From positions 414,320 through 478,319 of the forward strand of contig NW_019091396.1 of NCBI RefSeq assembly GCF_001949145.1: DNA of 64,000 bases, in the 5' to 3' direction. Positions 11,314 to 23,100 of the stretch are shown one piece after another. Source of the DNA: Acanthaster planci (lineage: Eukaryota > Echinodermata > Asteroidea > Valvatida > Acanthasteridae). A program made the position numbers and the translations under genes. The notes under the pieces were generated by a model that was not told where the DNA came from, ran no database searches, and saw only the letters and a program-made list of their open reading frames with translations. Every line of letters starts with the position of its first letter. Within the stretch, counting starts at the first letter, position 1.

Positions 11314-14300
11314 GATCAAAATACCCACTTATTTTCGCTTTCAGAATTCTCTTGCTCAGTGACAGGGCAGTTGCATTGCGTGCATGTCTCAATCCACGGA
11401 TGAAATAAGACACCTCTACATATTGGTAGTGTATTCGGTTCCCCAGCCCCGGGTTTCTGGAAAAGTAGATCCGGCAGACTTAGTGATGAAGAGCAGGCTG
11501 ACCACCTGCGGTGTTAACAGATGGCAATAGCGTCGAGAAGGACACCTTCCCTGGGGCGAGGATAAACTATAAGTTCCTAGATGCAGAGGAGGCCAGATTT
11601 TTTATAAGAGATATTCACCTCACGTGGAGGTCAAACTTCAAGAACCTCCATGCACCCTCATGTCTCTGTGGTCCCCCCTCCCTTCCATCACCCCCTCCCC
11701 CCGTTTGCGTCAAATATATAACTTAAGGCTGCGGGTGTAAGCGGAGAGCTCCCAGGCTAACACTGTGAAGGTTCTCCCTCATCATGCAGGAATCCCGAAT
11801 TGTGCTGCTTACCTTTCTACTTTTCTGCTTCCAGCGACGGTCTTTACGCAACTGGCAAATGGTACGGTGTAAACACGACTTCAGGCCTCCATGATTGTTT
11901 CTGAACCTCGGGTCTCAAGACCCGGACTGTAGTCCCGCAGAGATATTTTGGGGATTGGTGTTTGCACTTCTGCTTGCTTTCTGTGATATAATGTGATATC
12001 CCCTGATAAAAAGCTTACAGTTGTATCATGGTGGTATCAAAGGTCCACAGATCGGCATGGTGGGGTGTGCTGTATGGGTTTTGAGGTCAGAGGGGGACAA
12101 CTAACGCGATAGTTGACGGAGGCCCTCATCAGCCAGTGTGTACTTGTCAAGCGAACGGCACCATGTTATGCGAGTGGTGAAAGCAATTGGGCCTACGTGC
12201 ACACGTAGCGGGTTCCAGCTGTCGCGGGATGGCAGCAAAAACGAAGCAGACACTCAGTGACAAACATGATTCGAACTTCAGCTCAAGTCCCTCGAGTGTT
12301 GTAACCCTCCGTATGCATAGCGTACTCCTGTATCCTTCGTGACGGTTAAGGTCCAGGTTCCCAATCCAGTTGGAAATCGGATTACAATGAAGGACCGTAC
12401 ATGGACTGTCATAGTGCTGATTCATCCAATTTCTGTTTTAGAAAATTCATGCACACGCAGTGGCATAATAGGGTAAAAAAAGTTGCCGGGACTGTGCATG
12501 CATAGTATCCTACACACAGTACTTCTTCCGTACATGTGTGCTGTACTAGGAGGAAGTTATGCCATTTGTAGAATTCATGCATGCTGATATCTTTCGACTG
12601 CTTGACTTAATTTATTCGAATCAGGGTGAAGGCCACCGGATCATGGACAGCAGTCTGCAACTCTTTGTGGCGCAAAGTTTGTGGATCGGCACTCGCCAAT
12701 TACACTGGGCTAGTGTGGGACGAGCAAAACTGTAGAAGTGTGGTGTTTAATTGGACCAGGTGTGAATGTAACATCCTTGGAAGCTGTATATGTATAAAAA
12801 TATAGATTCCAACGGTGTTAAATTAATACCACAATTTTTGCAATTCAACATCAAGAATTACAATAATACTGATACAATGATACACGGAGGAGCAGCCTCA
12901 ACAGCGTCATGAACTTACGACAGTGACAATTCTCCATGACATTTGGCTTTTGCTGCACATATTCTTGGAGTAAAGAACAAGGTTCGAGGGTGTATACTTC
13001 ATCTCACAGACAGTTCAAAAGCGTTGCTGTGCAGTGTTACTCATCTGCCATCTTTGGTGAAAATGGACGACAGTGGGGCACCTAGGATTTATTGGGGGGG
13101 CTTGAATCGTAATTTATCCCTTACATACACAAGTTCTCCCCGCTCTGTGTACTGCATATCAGAGCCAGAGTGTTATGATATTAGTGTATATTGTATATTG
13201 CATCTTTTGTTTTTTTAAAAAAAGAATTCTTTCAATTGGAAACCTCTTGGGGGTCCAAGCCCCCTCGCCGAACACCCCCCCCCCCCGGGGCGCGGCCACT
13301 GAAGGACAAGGCTTCCACTGGCATTAATGCCATGTTTAGAACTGACTTGATGTGCAATAAATGATATAACACCAGATAGCATATATCTCACATTAATACC
13401 AGGTAGGGGAGGGCTTATCTTTCTGTGTTTTTTTCCGCAGTGGTAATTCCGATGGTTATCTCAGTAGGCCTATCATTCACAGAGGAGATGACGGTGACGT
13501 CCTTCTATACCCTCAAAACGCCATTGTCAGCGGCATCAGCTAACCTGAGGCCACACCGTTTTCCTGTTGGCCGTAATTACTCTGAATGTTTTCGGAACAC
13601 AAAAAAATGTTTCCACCGTCAGTGGCACAGTTGAAGTATCCATGGAAACATTCGTCGAGATCGTCAAACGTTCTCCTTGTTCGCAAAGATGTGCGCGGGA
13701 ATTTTGAACATGTTTAAAATTTCCGGCGGCTGTTGCCATTTGACTTCCATCTAGCCAGATCATCACAAAATAGTCTCAAAGCCTTTGCCAAACCATCTCC
13801 AAAAGGTTGCCAACTTTTGCCAACTGAAGAAAAAATATGACTTGAACTTTGTGCTGGTTGTGGAAGGCCCCAGGCTGGTCAGGGCGGAAGACCAAAGTAT
13901 GGAGCCGAGGCTGGTCTCGAAGGTCCATCCGGTGGTCCTGCACATCCCTCTTCTCCAGAGGGCAGATGCAGACTGATGCTGACTTCAGTTTGGCCAGGGG
14001 GCTTATACCAGCTGTTTGGTAACTGCGAAATGTGATTCTCGTCAATGGCTGCAAGATGAATTGTGCGACAGTTTCCAAACGCGCAGTCCCCTCACGTGGT
14101 TCTTTGTGAGCGCCAAACCATCTCTAAACTGTAGCGCGAGCGTCTCAGAGGGTCAGACGAATGTCTTATGGGTCCAGTCCACTAATTCAAGCCCCATTCA
14201 AAACAGTGTAAAATCAGCACCGTTCAGGGCCCAATAGCATGCACGCCAATATCCCTGAGATTTCTGAAATACAAGTTAAATTCTTGTCTGGTCACTTATC

Positions 14301-15119
14301 TTTCAATTTCTTTTCAATTTTTTTTCTGGGTTAACCAATTACATTTTTGATTATTCCCACAAACAAAATCACCCGCCCCAAAAAGTGATTTTTCCGAAGT
14401 CTGATTGCAGCCATTTTTCAAGTGGCAACCCTCAACTTTCTCAGGCACTTAGGGCCATTTTTCAACCGTAGTTTTTAGCCCTTCTGCTCTCATATGAAAG
14501 CTCAAAGACCCAGGGAGTCGATTTACACGATTTCACCATTTTGGGGGCCAAACAATCTCCTTTTTCAAAAGAAACTGCGGGGGCACTTTTAATGCTAATG
14601 AGCTGATCAGAAATTCTCACTTGAATTAATGGTCTGCACCCTTATACGCAACAGAAAATTGACTACAAGTTAACTGAAATCGTCGCGAATCTTTTCGCAC
14701 GACCGTCACAAGGCATTCGCACAAACGTTACAAAACAGTTGCAGAAATTCATGACATGATGTAGTCGTGGCTTTTCAGTTCTCTGGTGAAAGTGCCACGA
14801 ACCCAGTTCACAAATTTAAAGCCCGCCAAAGTCGCCAACTCTAGCGTAAGTCCCAACCTTATCTCTTGCATTTACAAGCGCCCAGTACTAGGTCGGCCAG
14901 TGGGACCAAATCGTTACTCTGTGGCACCCTCGATCCCATAAAATCAAGCAGTGCGCTGCCACGACCGAGCTGCTCCTTAACCTAGCTCTATGGGTTAAAC
15001 AAGTCAACAGCACACTCAAGACCTTGTTAAAATCACTTGTTAATATAATGATCTGAGTCATATGCCGCCAAACTAAAAGGTTAAATTACCGTAGGCCTAA
15101 ACTCTCCCAGTGTTATCCG
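11314..15119. other. Intergenic; no gene supported
   Basis: It contains a pyrimidine-rich tract near 11660-11700, a C/G homopolymer near 13270-13290 and conserved-looking low-complexity text at 14240-15010. A minus-strand open stretch of 76 codons at 13766-13536 ends beside a possible GTTAGC donor but has no recognisable domain and no partner exon. I see no other supportable gene. Confidence 0.4.
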
Positions 15120-15345
15120 CTCCGAACAAAAGAGGGCGTGTGCTTTTAGTACAAACCGCATAGGCGTGCGTTTATAATAATGGAGATCAACGGCGCGTTT
15201 GCCGCGGAGTACGCTAAGTACGCGTAATGAATTTATTCCTTATAATTATGTATGGTCTGCGTACATGCAAAACGCGTGCAAGAACGCGCTCAGAAAACTT
15301 AAACCATCTGTCTTTCTTTTGCTGCTTGGGGGTGCACTTCAACTC
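15120..15345 (+). repeat. Interspersed repeat, family 1, copy 1
   Basis: Matches 46372-46605 in the same orientation. Shared blocks include GAACAAAAGAGGGCG, a GAATTTATTC block, TGTATGGTCT, CATCTGTCTTTCTTT and TGGGGGTGCACTTCA. The copies are diverged and carry indels. One copy lies in intron 2 of the NOX5-type gene. Confidence 0.65.
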
Positions 15346-17159
15346 GGGCGGATAGTACGCTTTAGTCTAATGCGCTTACACAATACTCAGAGTCACGATA
15401 TGCTTTTTTTAACGTAGCTTCGAGCTTCTTTGGTTCTCGATCGAAAGGATTTCGCGTTGCAATCAGATCGAAACTTGATGATTTTGCGTAGGCCCAAGAT
15501 ATGGTGTTATTTCACCCACCTAACATAACACACTCGATTTCACTGAAAAGCGAATAATAAAAGTTGGAGGAGGATTTGGCAGAATGTCCGTAGTTTTCGA
15601 GAAAACGAATCACAGGCCCTAAACGTTGAAAATCAAAACCATGAAGTGTACAATGAAACTCATTTTCTTGCAAGGGCGTCAATCCGTTTTGAAAAGTGGG
15701 CCGGGACCTAGCCCTCATCAGAACAAAATGCGAGTGCGCCGAAACGCAAAGCCCTGAGTGGTGTGGGATCCGGGGCAAGGACCCCCAGTAAATTTTGTAA
15801 TATTCTGTATTCTGTGGTGTGATCTGAGACAATTTCTGGCTACTTTAGCCAGGTTTTTTAACAAATGCTTTTGCAAAGTATACATTTTCATTTAGGTTTG
15901 CAAAAAAAGTGGGAGGGAACAACTGATATAGTATTCCCCCACTTAGAAAAGGGTGGAAGGGAGACATGTCCCCCCCCCGTCCCCCACTGCTGTGTTGCGG
16001 GAAGCCCTGTAGCACTTGCTGTTGAAGAGTTTTCGATAGAACGAGGTTGGTCGTTCACAACCTCAGTGTACCATGTCAAGGGCGGACGCCGTCACGTACA
16101 TACGCAGCAGGTGGCGCCATCCGACACGGCAAGATCAGTCAGAAACGGCCCTTTGCCACCTCTTCATATTTGGCAAGACAGTCTCAGAGCTCGTATATCG
16201 ATTACTAACAGCAAACATGTGTGGTGTTTAAGGTGACTACAACGAGCTACTGAAGTCTAACAATGAATGGCACGCCCACGGCACATTTTGGTTTCCAACT
16301 TGGGTCAGGAAGATTTCCTAACGAAAATGTGAAAATGCTGCTGGGAAAACTAAATCGTGGATCTGTGGACTTATTGATGCATTTTCAATGTCATGTTGGA
16401 TTTTGCTAACGCTACATGTTCGGAGGTGCGTCGCGTGTGGCCGGGGTTTAATCATCCCTTGATATCCGTATATTATGCATCTGCATGCACTCTTGCTACT
16501 GATCAGCCCTAATGGGCAGAGCCAAAAGTGTGAGCACAGGGGCTGACTATAGGGCCCACACAGACGAGGAAGGGAGCGTGATTATGTTTTTTGTTACACG
16601 ATATAACGTACATTCTCTACAACCGAAACAAACTCGTTCTCCTGGTGCCGTAAACGAGGCTACACTGCACCACGTGTCGCTTCTCGAATCTGCTGAACTC
16701 TGCTTGAGATTGCAACCTATTTCAACTTTCATTCCGACTGTGACTTGTTCCACACACTGTACCTTAAATGTCATTCCCTTGTTTATGCTGCCCCCTGGCC
16801 CTCATAACAATGGGTATAAACATCGTCACGTGCCATATAGGTTACGAGTACATGTCATCAGCGTATCTTCAGTGACACTTGACATCGGGCGGCCACATGT
16901 TTTCTGTGATTTACGGCCCTTCATCATTCAGACAAACCGAAGAATTATGTTACAAGAATAGGAAGTCAAATGTCTACGGAACATATCGACTACAGGATAA
17001 AGCTATGGTACGCCTAAAGCAAAATTTACAGTCCGCGATCCACTACATAGCCATCAGATGCATGTGTTTTTATTGTAAATCCTACCAACATGGTTTTACA
17101 CGTACGTACGCAGAATAGCTTCTAGATGCATATGAAAAACCACTGGTCAATCTGCACAT
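15346..17159. other. Intergenic; no gene supported
   Basis: Open frames such as 15865-16236 (123 codons, plus) and 16512-16961 (149 codons, plus) lack recognisable domains, flanking exon partners or clean splice signals. I treat them as chance frames. Confidence 0.4.
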
Positions 17160-17460
17160 TTTACGCTACCATTTCCCCATCGTGTACACTTGCAATTGGT
17201 TTGCCATATCCCAATCACAAGCCAATCAGAAAGCAGGAAGTGATGCAATGACAGACCAATGGGGGCCTCCTCGCAGAGTCTTCGGAATGACCCTCACACT
17301 CCAATCAGAGACACCGCGGAGGAGGCTGTCGTTGGGCTGGTAGGCATCAGAGTTTGGGTTTCACTCCGTGCACGGAAGACAGTCCAGGTGCTGTGGATGC
17401 GGCCGCGGTGATTATCAAGAAACGGCGAATTCCAAGTTTGAGCTGCCTGCATCGTGGCCG
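17160..17460 (+). promoter_or_regulatory. Candidate promoter and 5' non-coding exon with four CCAAT boxes
   Basis: CCAAT occurs at 17211, 17222, 17256 and 17301, with gaps near multiples of 11 bp as expected for NF-Y arrays. A CpG-richer stretch follows, with an initiator-like TCACTCC near 17361. The stretch ends at a strong splice donor, GGCCG|GTAAGTG, with the exon ending at 17460. There is no long frame, so it would be a 5' UTR exon. The nearest plus-strand coding start downstream is the mucin ATG at 27763, so it may be that gene's first exon. That link is inference. Confidence 0.4.
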
Positions 17461-18944
17461 GTAAGTGATGGCAACACAGATGTCTTGGATAGGTAATATG
17501 GATTTTCAGACCAAATCAGTGCACCATAATGTTCACTTCCAATCGTATTACGTACATCAGACTTCCCTGGACACTTTATCCTTGTATTTTTGTTGTTATC
17601 GTTGCTAGTGTTGGAGTTCATATGTATAAATTAAATGCATTGCATTTCATTGACCATATTTACAGGTCATGTTTGTGGCAAAAAAGTTTAAATGTACTTA
17701 GATTGCCAAATATTATTATGAGTTTTTGCAGGACAATGGAAACGAGCATTATTTTTGTATTGTAAGTTGTCTTCAGATTGAAATCTTACCATTTCCTTAT
17801 ATATTGTAGTTTTTATTTTGGTCTCACAAAACTCTTTTCGGCTATTTGAGACGAAATCGAAAAAAATCAAAAGAACGTGAAAAATTAATTCTTGTCAGGT
17901 ACAACCAAAATTTCCCGATCACATTTTGGAATTTCTTAGAACTATATCACGTCAACTCTTTTGAATCATATTAGTGACACATTCACGAGAGAGTAAAACA
18001 CATTCACAATAGAGTGGCTTTCTAAAGAAAACACTAAACCTTTGTAATGATCAGTGGTGGAAAAATCGGCTTGCTACCTTTTGCCACAGTCGATGATAGT
18101 GACGCATGTTGATTTTCGGACGATTGTTCAGACGGAAATGGGTCTGCCCGCCAATCAGTTTTTTTGCCACTGGAAGTGAAAGTTGTGTTAATTGGCATAA
18201 TTCTGTGTCTGTCAATCAACTACTGAGCATTGTGGGTATGACCCCGCACAAGATTATAAATTTGAAATTCAACTGCATGAGAAGTCTTGAGCTTAAACCT
18301 TGTCTCGAATTGAATTGCCTTGCGCTGTTTTCATAATCATTCATGTTTGAGAAGTAGGACGTTTATGGCGTAGAAATGACCCCAAATAGAGGCAAGTCAA
18401 CTTTGGAGGGATTTGCAACAGGGCTTAGCACAGCTGGGGTGTTAATAGTTTCAATAGACGGAAATCTTCCGTGCCTTTGGTTTTTACTGTATTTATTTGA
18501 CATAATCGTTTATCATTGACTGATGGATTGATGTTTAGTCTTAAGCCCTACCTGCCCCAGTGTTGAACCTCTTAAGACGCATTTTTCTGCGTCATGTATG
18601 AACTCAACAGTCTCTCCCACTGGAGGTCGCCATAATTATGTGACTCATAAAGTAATCCTTGTTTCGTGCAATCGATTTCCATTCGACCAAATTGAATTTT
18701 TTTTAGGTTGGGCCTTATATTTAAATAAGCCAATAAGTGGATGACCGTTCACGGATTTACGCACTCGGGCAGTAGCCGCAAGTGGCCTACTTTGGGGTGG
18801 GGTGAGTTAGGGACTGTACGTACATATATTTGTATACATCGTTCAGGACATTTCGACCCATCCACCTCTACCTCAACATGCAGAGGTTGTTACTTTTGAA
18901 ACCTGTAATTTGTAAAATCATTGTCGAACAGCCAGTATTTATTT
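17461..18944. other. AT-rich intergenic or intronic sequence, nothing recognised
   Basis: Dense stops in all frames and no clear repeats or RNA genes. If the candidate 5' exon at 17160-17460 is real and belongs to the mucin gene, this is intron. Confidence 0.4.
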
Positions 18945-20165
18945 TTATTATTATTATTGGTTCATTATTTCATTCCTTCGCCGCCAGCGGTGGAATTGCA
19001 CAATAATTACATAAAAGACACACATACACATACTGAGTTCAAGAGATTTACAGGGTGTAGAAAATATAAAAATAAATCCAAGTAGCTTAAGATTTAAGCG
19101 TTGTCAAAGTGCACAAGTGAACCAAACAAAAAAATCAATATATAGGCCTAATTGATAAAAATTAGCAGTCTTAGAATAAAAAACATTTAGAATTTACAAA
19201 TTGATGATTATGAGAACCAGGAAGTAAAACAAATAGACAGAATTGATGGACGTGGGACATAATGTATATCAGAGGGAATGGGGAAGAGGGAGAAGGAAAA
19301 TATTAGGAGAGAGGAAGGGGCGGGGGTAAAATTGGTAAAAAGGAGTATCGGTAGAATACCATCGAATAAAAGAGGCAATACTTCAAATATAGCTACTAAT
19401 AAAAACAGTTATATATGTGTAACAAATATGAGTTGTACTGCCGTCCTAGATTGTACCACATCAATGACTTTCATTCCACTTGTTAGTCATATACATTATG
19501 GGACATTTTTGGTACCGCCTTGTTCTACAGAAAGGCAAGAAGAACTTGTCAGAGTTTCTAAGATCTCACTGATGCATCGCTTTCCTACTTGGTGGAAACC
19601 AACTGCTGAAGTGTTCAGATGCGATGAGGGTTTTAAAGAACTTTATGCACATCTGCTCTCTCCTTTCAGCCAAAGTATTGAGGTTGCAGGCAAGAAGTGC
19701 ATGTTCATAGTCTGTGTACTGCCCGCCCAGCATAATTTTACAGACTCGACGCTGATTTTTTTCGAGCGTTTCGCTTTCTCCAGCAGTTAGCCCTGAATGC
19801 AAAGTAGGAGCTGAATACTCAGCTATGGGTCTGATATAACTTGAATAAATTGTAACCATGTCCTGCAATGGTATATTAAAATGTTTCATTGTCTTTACCA
19901 TATGAATCTTTCGGTTTGCTTTTTTCAGAATGGATTTAACATGGGTGTTCCATCTTAAGTCTCTGGTTATTTCGAGTCCCAAAATCTTTACTGCATTGAT
20001 TGACAGCAGAGGAGAGCCATTGATTGTTAAAGATTGCTCGGTTAGGGTTTCTTTAGCAAATGTAATCTGCGTGGATGCGCATTTATCGACACTCAGTCTG
20101 ATATGATTGCTGACGGCCCACTCAGCTAAATTGTCGATGTGGCATTGCATATCCGATGGATTATA
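18945..20165 (-). mobile_element. 5'-truncated non-LTR retrotransposon (LINE), 3' end
   Basis: The reverse-transcriptase tail at 20150-19566 on the minus strand is followed by about 600 bp of untranslated sequence. It ends in a short (AAT)n-type tail near 18950-18970, as many CR1/L2/Rex-like LINEs do. The 5' break is near 20160, where an in-frame stop precedes the first conserved residues. Everything upstream (endonuclease and the RT catalytic core) is missing, so this is a dead-on-arrival copy. Target-site duplications could not be confirmed by eye. Confidence 0.8.
19566..20150 (-). pseudogene. LINE reverse transcriptase, C-terminal remnant (194 codons)
   Basis: The open frame starts inside the RT domain with the SDMQCHIDNLAEW region and the RLSVDKC motif, where LINE proteins carry the end of the palm. 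It continues through KILGLEI..DLRWNTHV (the 'FLGV..D..LTW..HI' motif), SYIRPIAEYSAPT (the 'SYIRPLLEYA..VW' motif), LEKNQRRVCKIMLG and LAERREQMCIKFFK. These are the usual thumb and C-terminal motifs of CR1/L2/Jockey-type elements. The catalytic FADD box is absent because of the 5' truncation. The frame is intact from 20150 to its stop, so the insertion may be fairly young. Confidence 0.85.
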
Positions 20166-23100
20166 TTATTTTGATATACTTGAGTTGATTTACCAGTTTC
20201 ATGAGTATACACATTCTTATCGTTCGCCTCCTTTTCAAAATTGTAGTCTTGTTTGTGTGGGCTTTAAGAGTCCTTTTTTTTCTCGACCTCAAGTTCGACA
20301 GAGTTTCGTAACGTCTACTGAATTTCCAGGCTTTTAAGCTATTGAGAAAATTTTTTTGTTTACCAAAGGAAACCCCAAATGTAAAACCCTTCTGTTCATT
20401 TTTTTCCACTTTTTTGGCCGACCTGCGAAAGGATTATTGAAAAGACATTTACTTTTTGAACGAAAGCACACTCCCCACACTTTTATCTCTAAACACTATC
20501 GTTTCGATTGTGCGCAACACGCAAAGACCTGTTGCCAGATACATTCAAAATAAAGTCTTATGCTGTGTGATCATTTACATTACTTATTTCATCGACTTGT
20601 TTACAGTGTCTCGCCACAAGGCTTGCAGTTATTGTATGCTTAAAAGCATGAAATATTCAGTTTGCAAATTTATTTATAGTCTCCAGCATAAAGCACAGAC
20701 AAAAGGCCTCTGGACAAAAGCTAAAGTGTAAACGAATTCATACAACCACGTTCCTGAGCTTTAACCTTCCTTCTAACTCGGTGTACGTGGAACCAAAAAT
20801 TGAAACCATCCTGTTTACGTTTGCTTGTCGTAGTGGTTGGTTCTTCGTTCTGTTAGTAATCAATTAATAGATGAACGATTAGGAATGCTTTTTACGCACG
20901 ACTGGTTCGCTTCTCCTAAAAGTCGCTGCTGGGTGCCCGGGTGTTTTCTTCTCTTGGCATTCACGGCAGGTGCCTCTATTATGTTTTATAAGATAAACTG
21001 TCAGGGACTTCGCTTTCAAACAGGTGTCAAACAAAAGTTCTACTGGCATACATCCAACGTAAACTTCCCCGTGTAATGCAGGACCAGCGATAAACAGCGA
21101 TGTGATTAGGCCTTGGAATTCACTCCTTACTGAACTCATCGTGGTCCTGCATATGATATCAGAAAATCCTCGGGACATAAGCTTCTTTAATTTTTTTTTT
21201 TTTGGCAGTTTGTTAGGTGCTCAATCTTGTTAGCTCGAAAACAGAGATCGGCACTGACGCGAAGACTAGGCAGAAGTCAAGCTGTTTTTCAGGTTCTACG
21301 AATGCCTTCACGCGTACGCGGGAAACAAGAATTTTCGTTGAGGGAAAAGTTCGCCTCCCCCCGTGGCTTTGAGAAGCAAGGCTTGTAATTTTCATGGGCA
21401 CTGTGTTGCTTTGGTAGCTGTCATCTTGCACTACATAAACGGTGTTCGAGGAATGCGACTATTCAGATGTTAATGCAGAAGACGTAAATGTCGCCATCTA
21501 AAAAAAAAAGATTTAATGGATTTATTTGAAGAAGCGACATGGCACATGTTACCCATTAATCCTCCCCTCTTCAAAAACGAAAGAAAACGAAGTGACATCT
21601 TACTGATTAATGCAACTTTCCCAACAAAACTTGGTTGGGCGAGGGCCGAGTGACCTTCGTAATGGGTTAATGACCGCGGCTGAAGGACAGACAGTCGGTC
21701 GAGAAATTTGAAAGGTTGATCACAGAATTTTGAACATGGATCTCATTGGTTGTTTTCCAGTTATTTTCTGACATGCTGCGTCTTTCTTTATTTGTCTTTG
21801 TTTTGTTTTGTTTTGATTTTGCTTGCTCGTTTGTTTCTTATTTGTCTGTGGAATTAATCATCGAATTCCTTTAAATCTGAGACCGCTTATCATTTTGAAT
21901 ACAGTTTAATGCGACCTGAAGTGTGTTTAATATCTTAAAACCTGAACAACACGCATGTTTTGGCATTGCAAAGGATGATTACTTTTTGTTTTAAAATCGT
22001 AGTTATCCCAGTCGACAATTATAATATATACCAATCAACTTACAGGTCCTCGTTTTATTGTAGGCATGAGGCCTCATTCAGGTGATCTTCATAAATCCTC
22101 TTATTGATCTTAAATGTGTGGATTCAGGTGGAGTTTAGGAGTATCAATAGCATATATGAATGGTTGGGATGCCCAAATCTTGTCTAATCTTGCTTCGAAG
22201 AGCAACCCAGGTAAACTGTTCCAACTGATCAATGTGTAGTAGGAAAATTGGGTTATAACGGGTTCTGGTCTCGACTATCTCTAAAGTAATGACCATTTGC
22301 GTCGTTAGTGTCGAGTTGGATGAAATTGGTCACCTCTTGGTCATATTTCTCTGTCAACGGATTTGAGACGTCTTGGCTACTGCCAAGTTAGAAATCATGA
22401 AAGTCTGCATGACCCGAATTCCAATTACATGTATAAGCACGTTGCTGCCCGTAAAGCTCTGAAATTATTGATGCTGTTTACATGATTTAATGCATGAATA
22501 TGGCGTTTAAACTTGAAGACTGCCTCGTCTACTCACTGGTTCGTCAGTGTACTACACAGGTGGGCCACTCGATCTCAACATTGCCCCGAGGTGTCCCAAA
22601 AGACGGGTTATTTTATCTTCCCAGACAAGGAGCAAAGTACCCCCACACACTACTGAACTTCGACTGAACTCGACTCTTACCGGTTCAAGGCTTTCCATTT
22701 CCAAGTTTGTCAAAGGAGAGACTAAAAAATGTAAAGAAGGCTTTGAGCCACCTGTTGTGCACTTGTGTTTGTTTGTGTTTGTGTTTTATGATCTCACAGC
22801 AGACGGATTCTGGCGGGATTTAACCGACGCGTGACTGGGCAGAGAGCACGGCGCATAATAAGTCGGCCTCCCCGACCCAGTTCTACACCAGACTGTTGAG
22901 TGTACTTGGAATTTCTGAAACCTTGGAATTTTAGTTATTACCTAACATTGCAAAGTGGAAAAAAATCGAGTATTCGTCCCACCGAAAATGAAAGTTAATC
23001 AGCTTTAAATTTAGACCAGCATCTTAGGGTTGGACCACATGCGCAGTATTGCTGTCACATGTACGGTAACCATGGAGCTATACAACTACTCGTGTAGGCC

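Noticed and set aside
13536-13766. 76-codon minus-strand frame (QGERLTISTNVSMDTS region) next to a possible donor
   Set aside because: It reads like protein, but no acceptor, partner exon or family could be identified.
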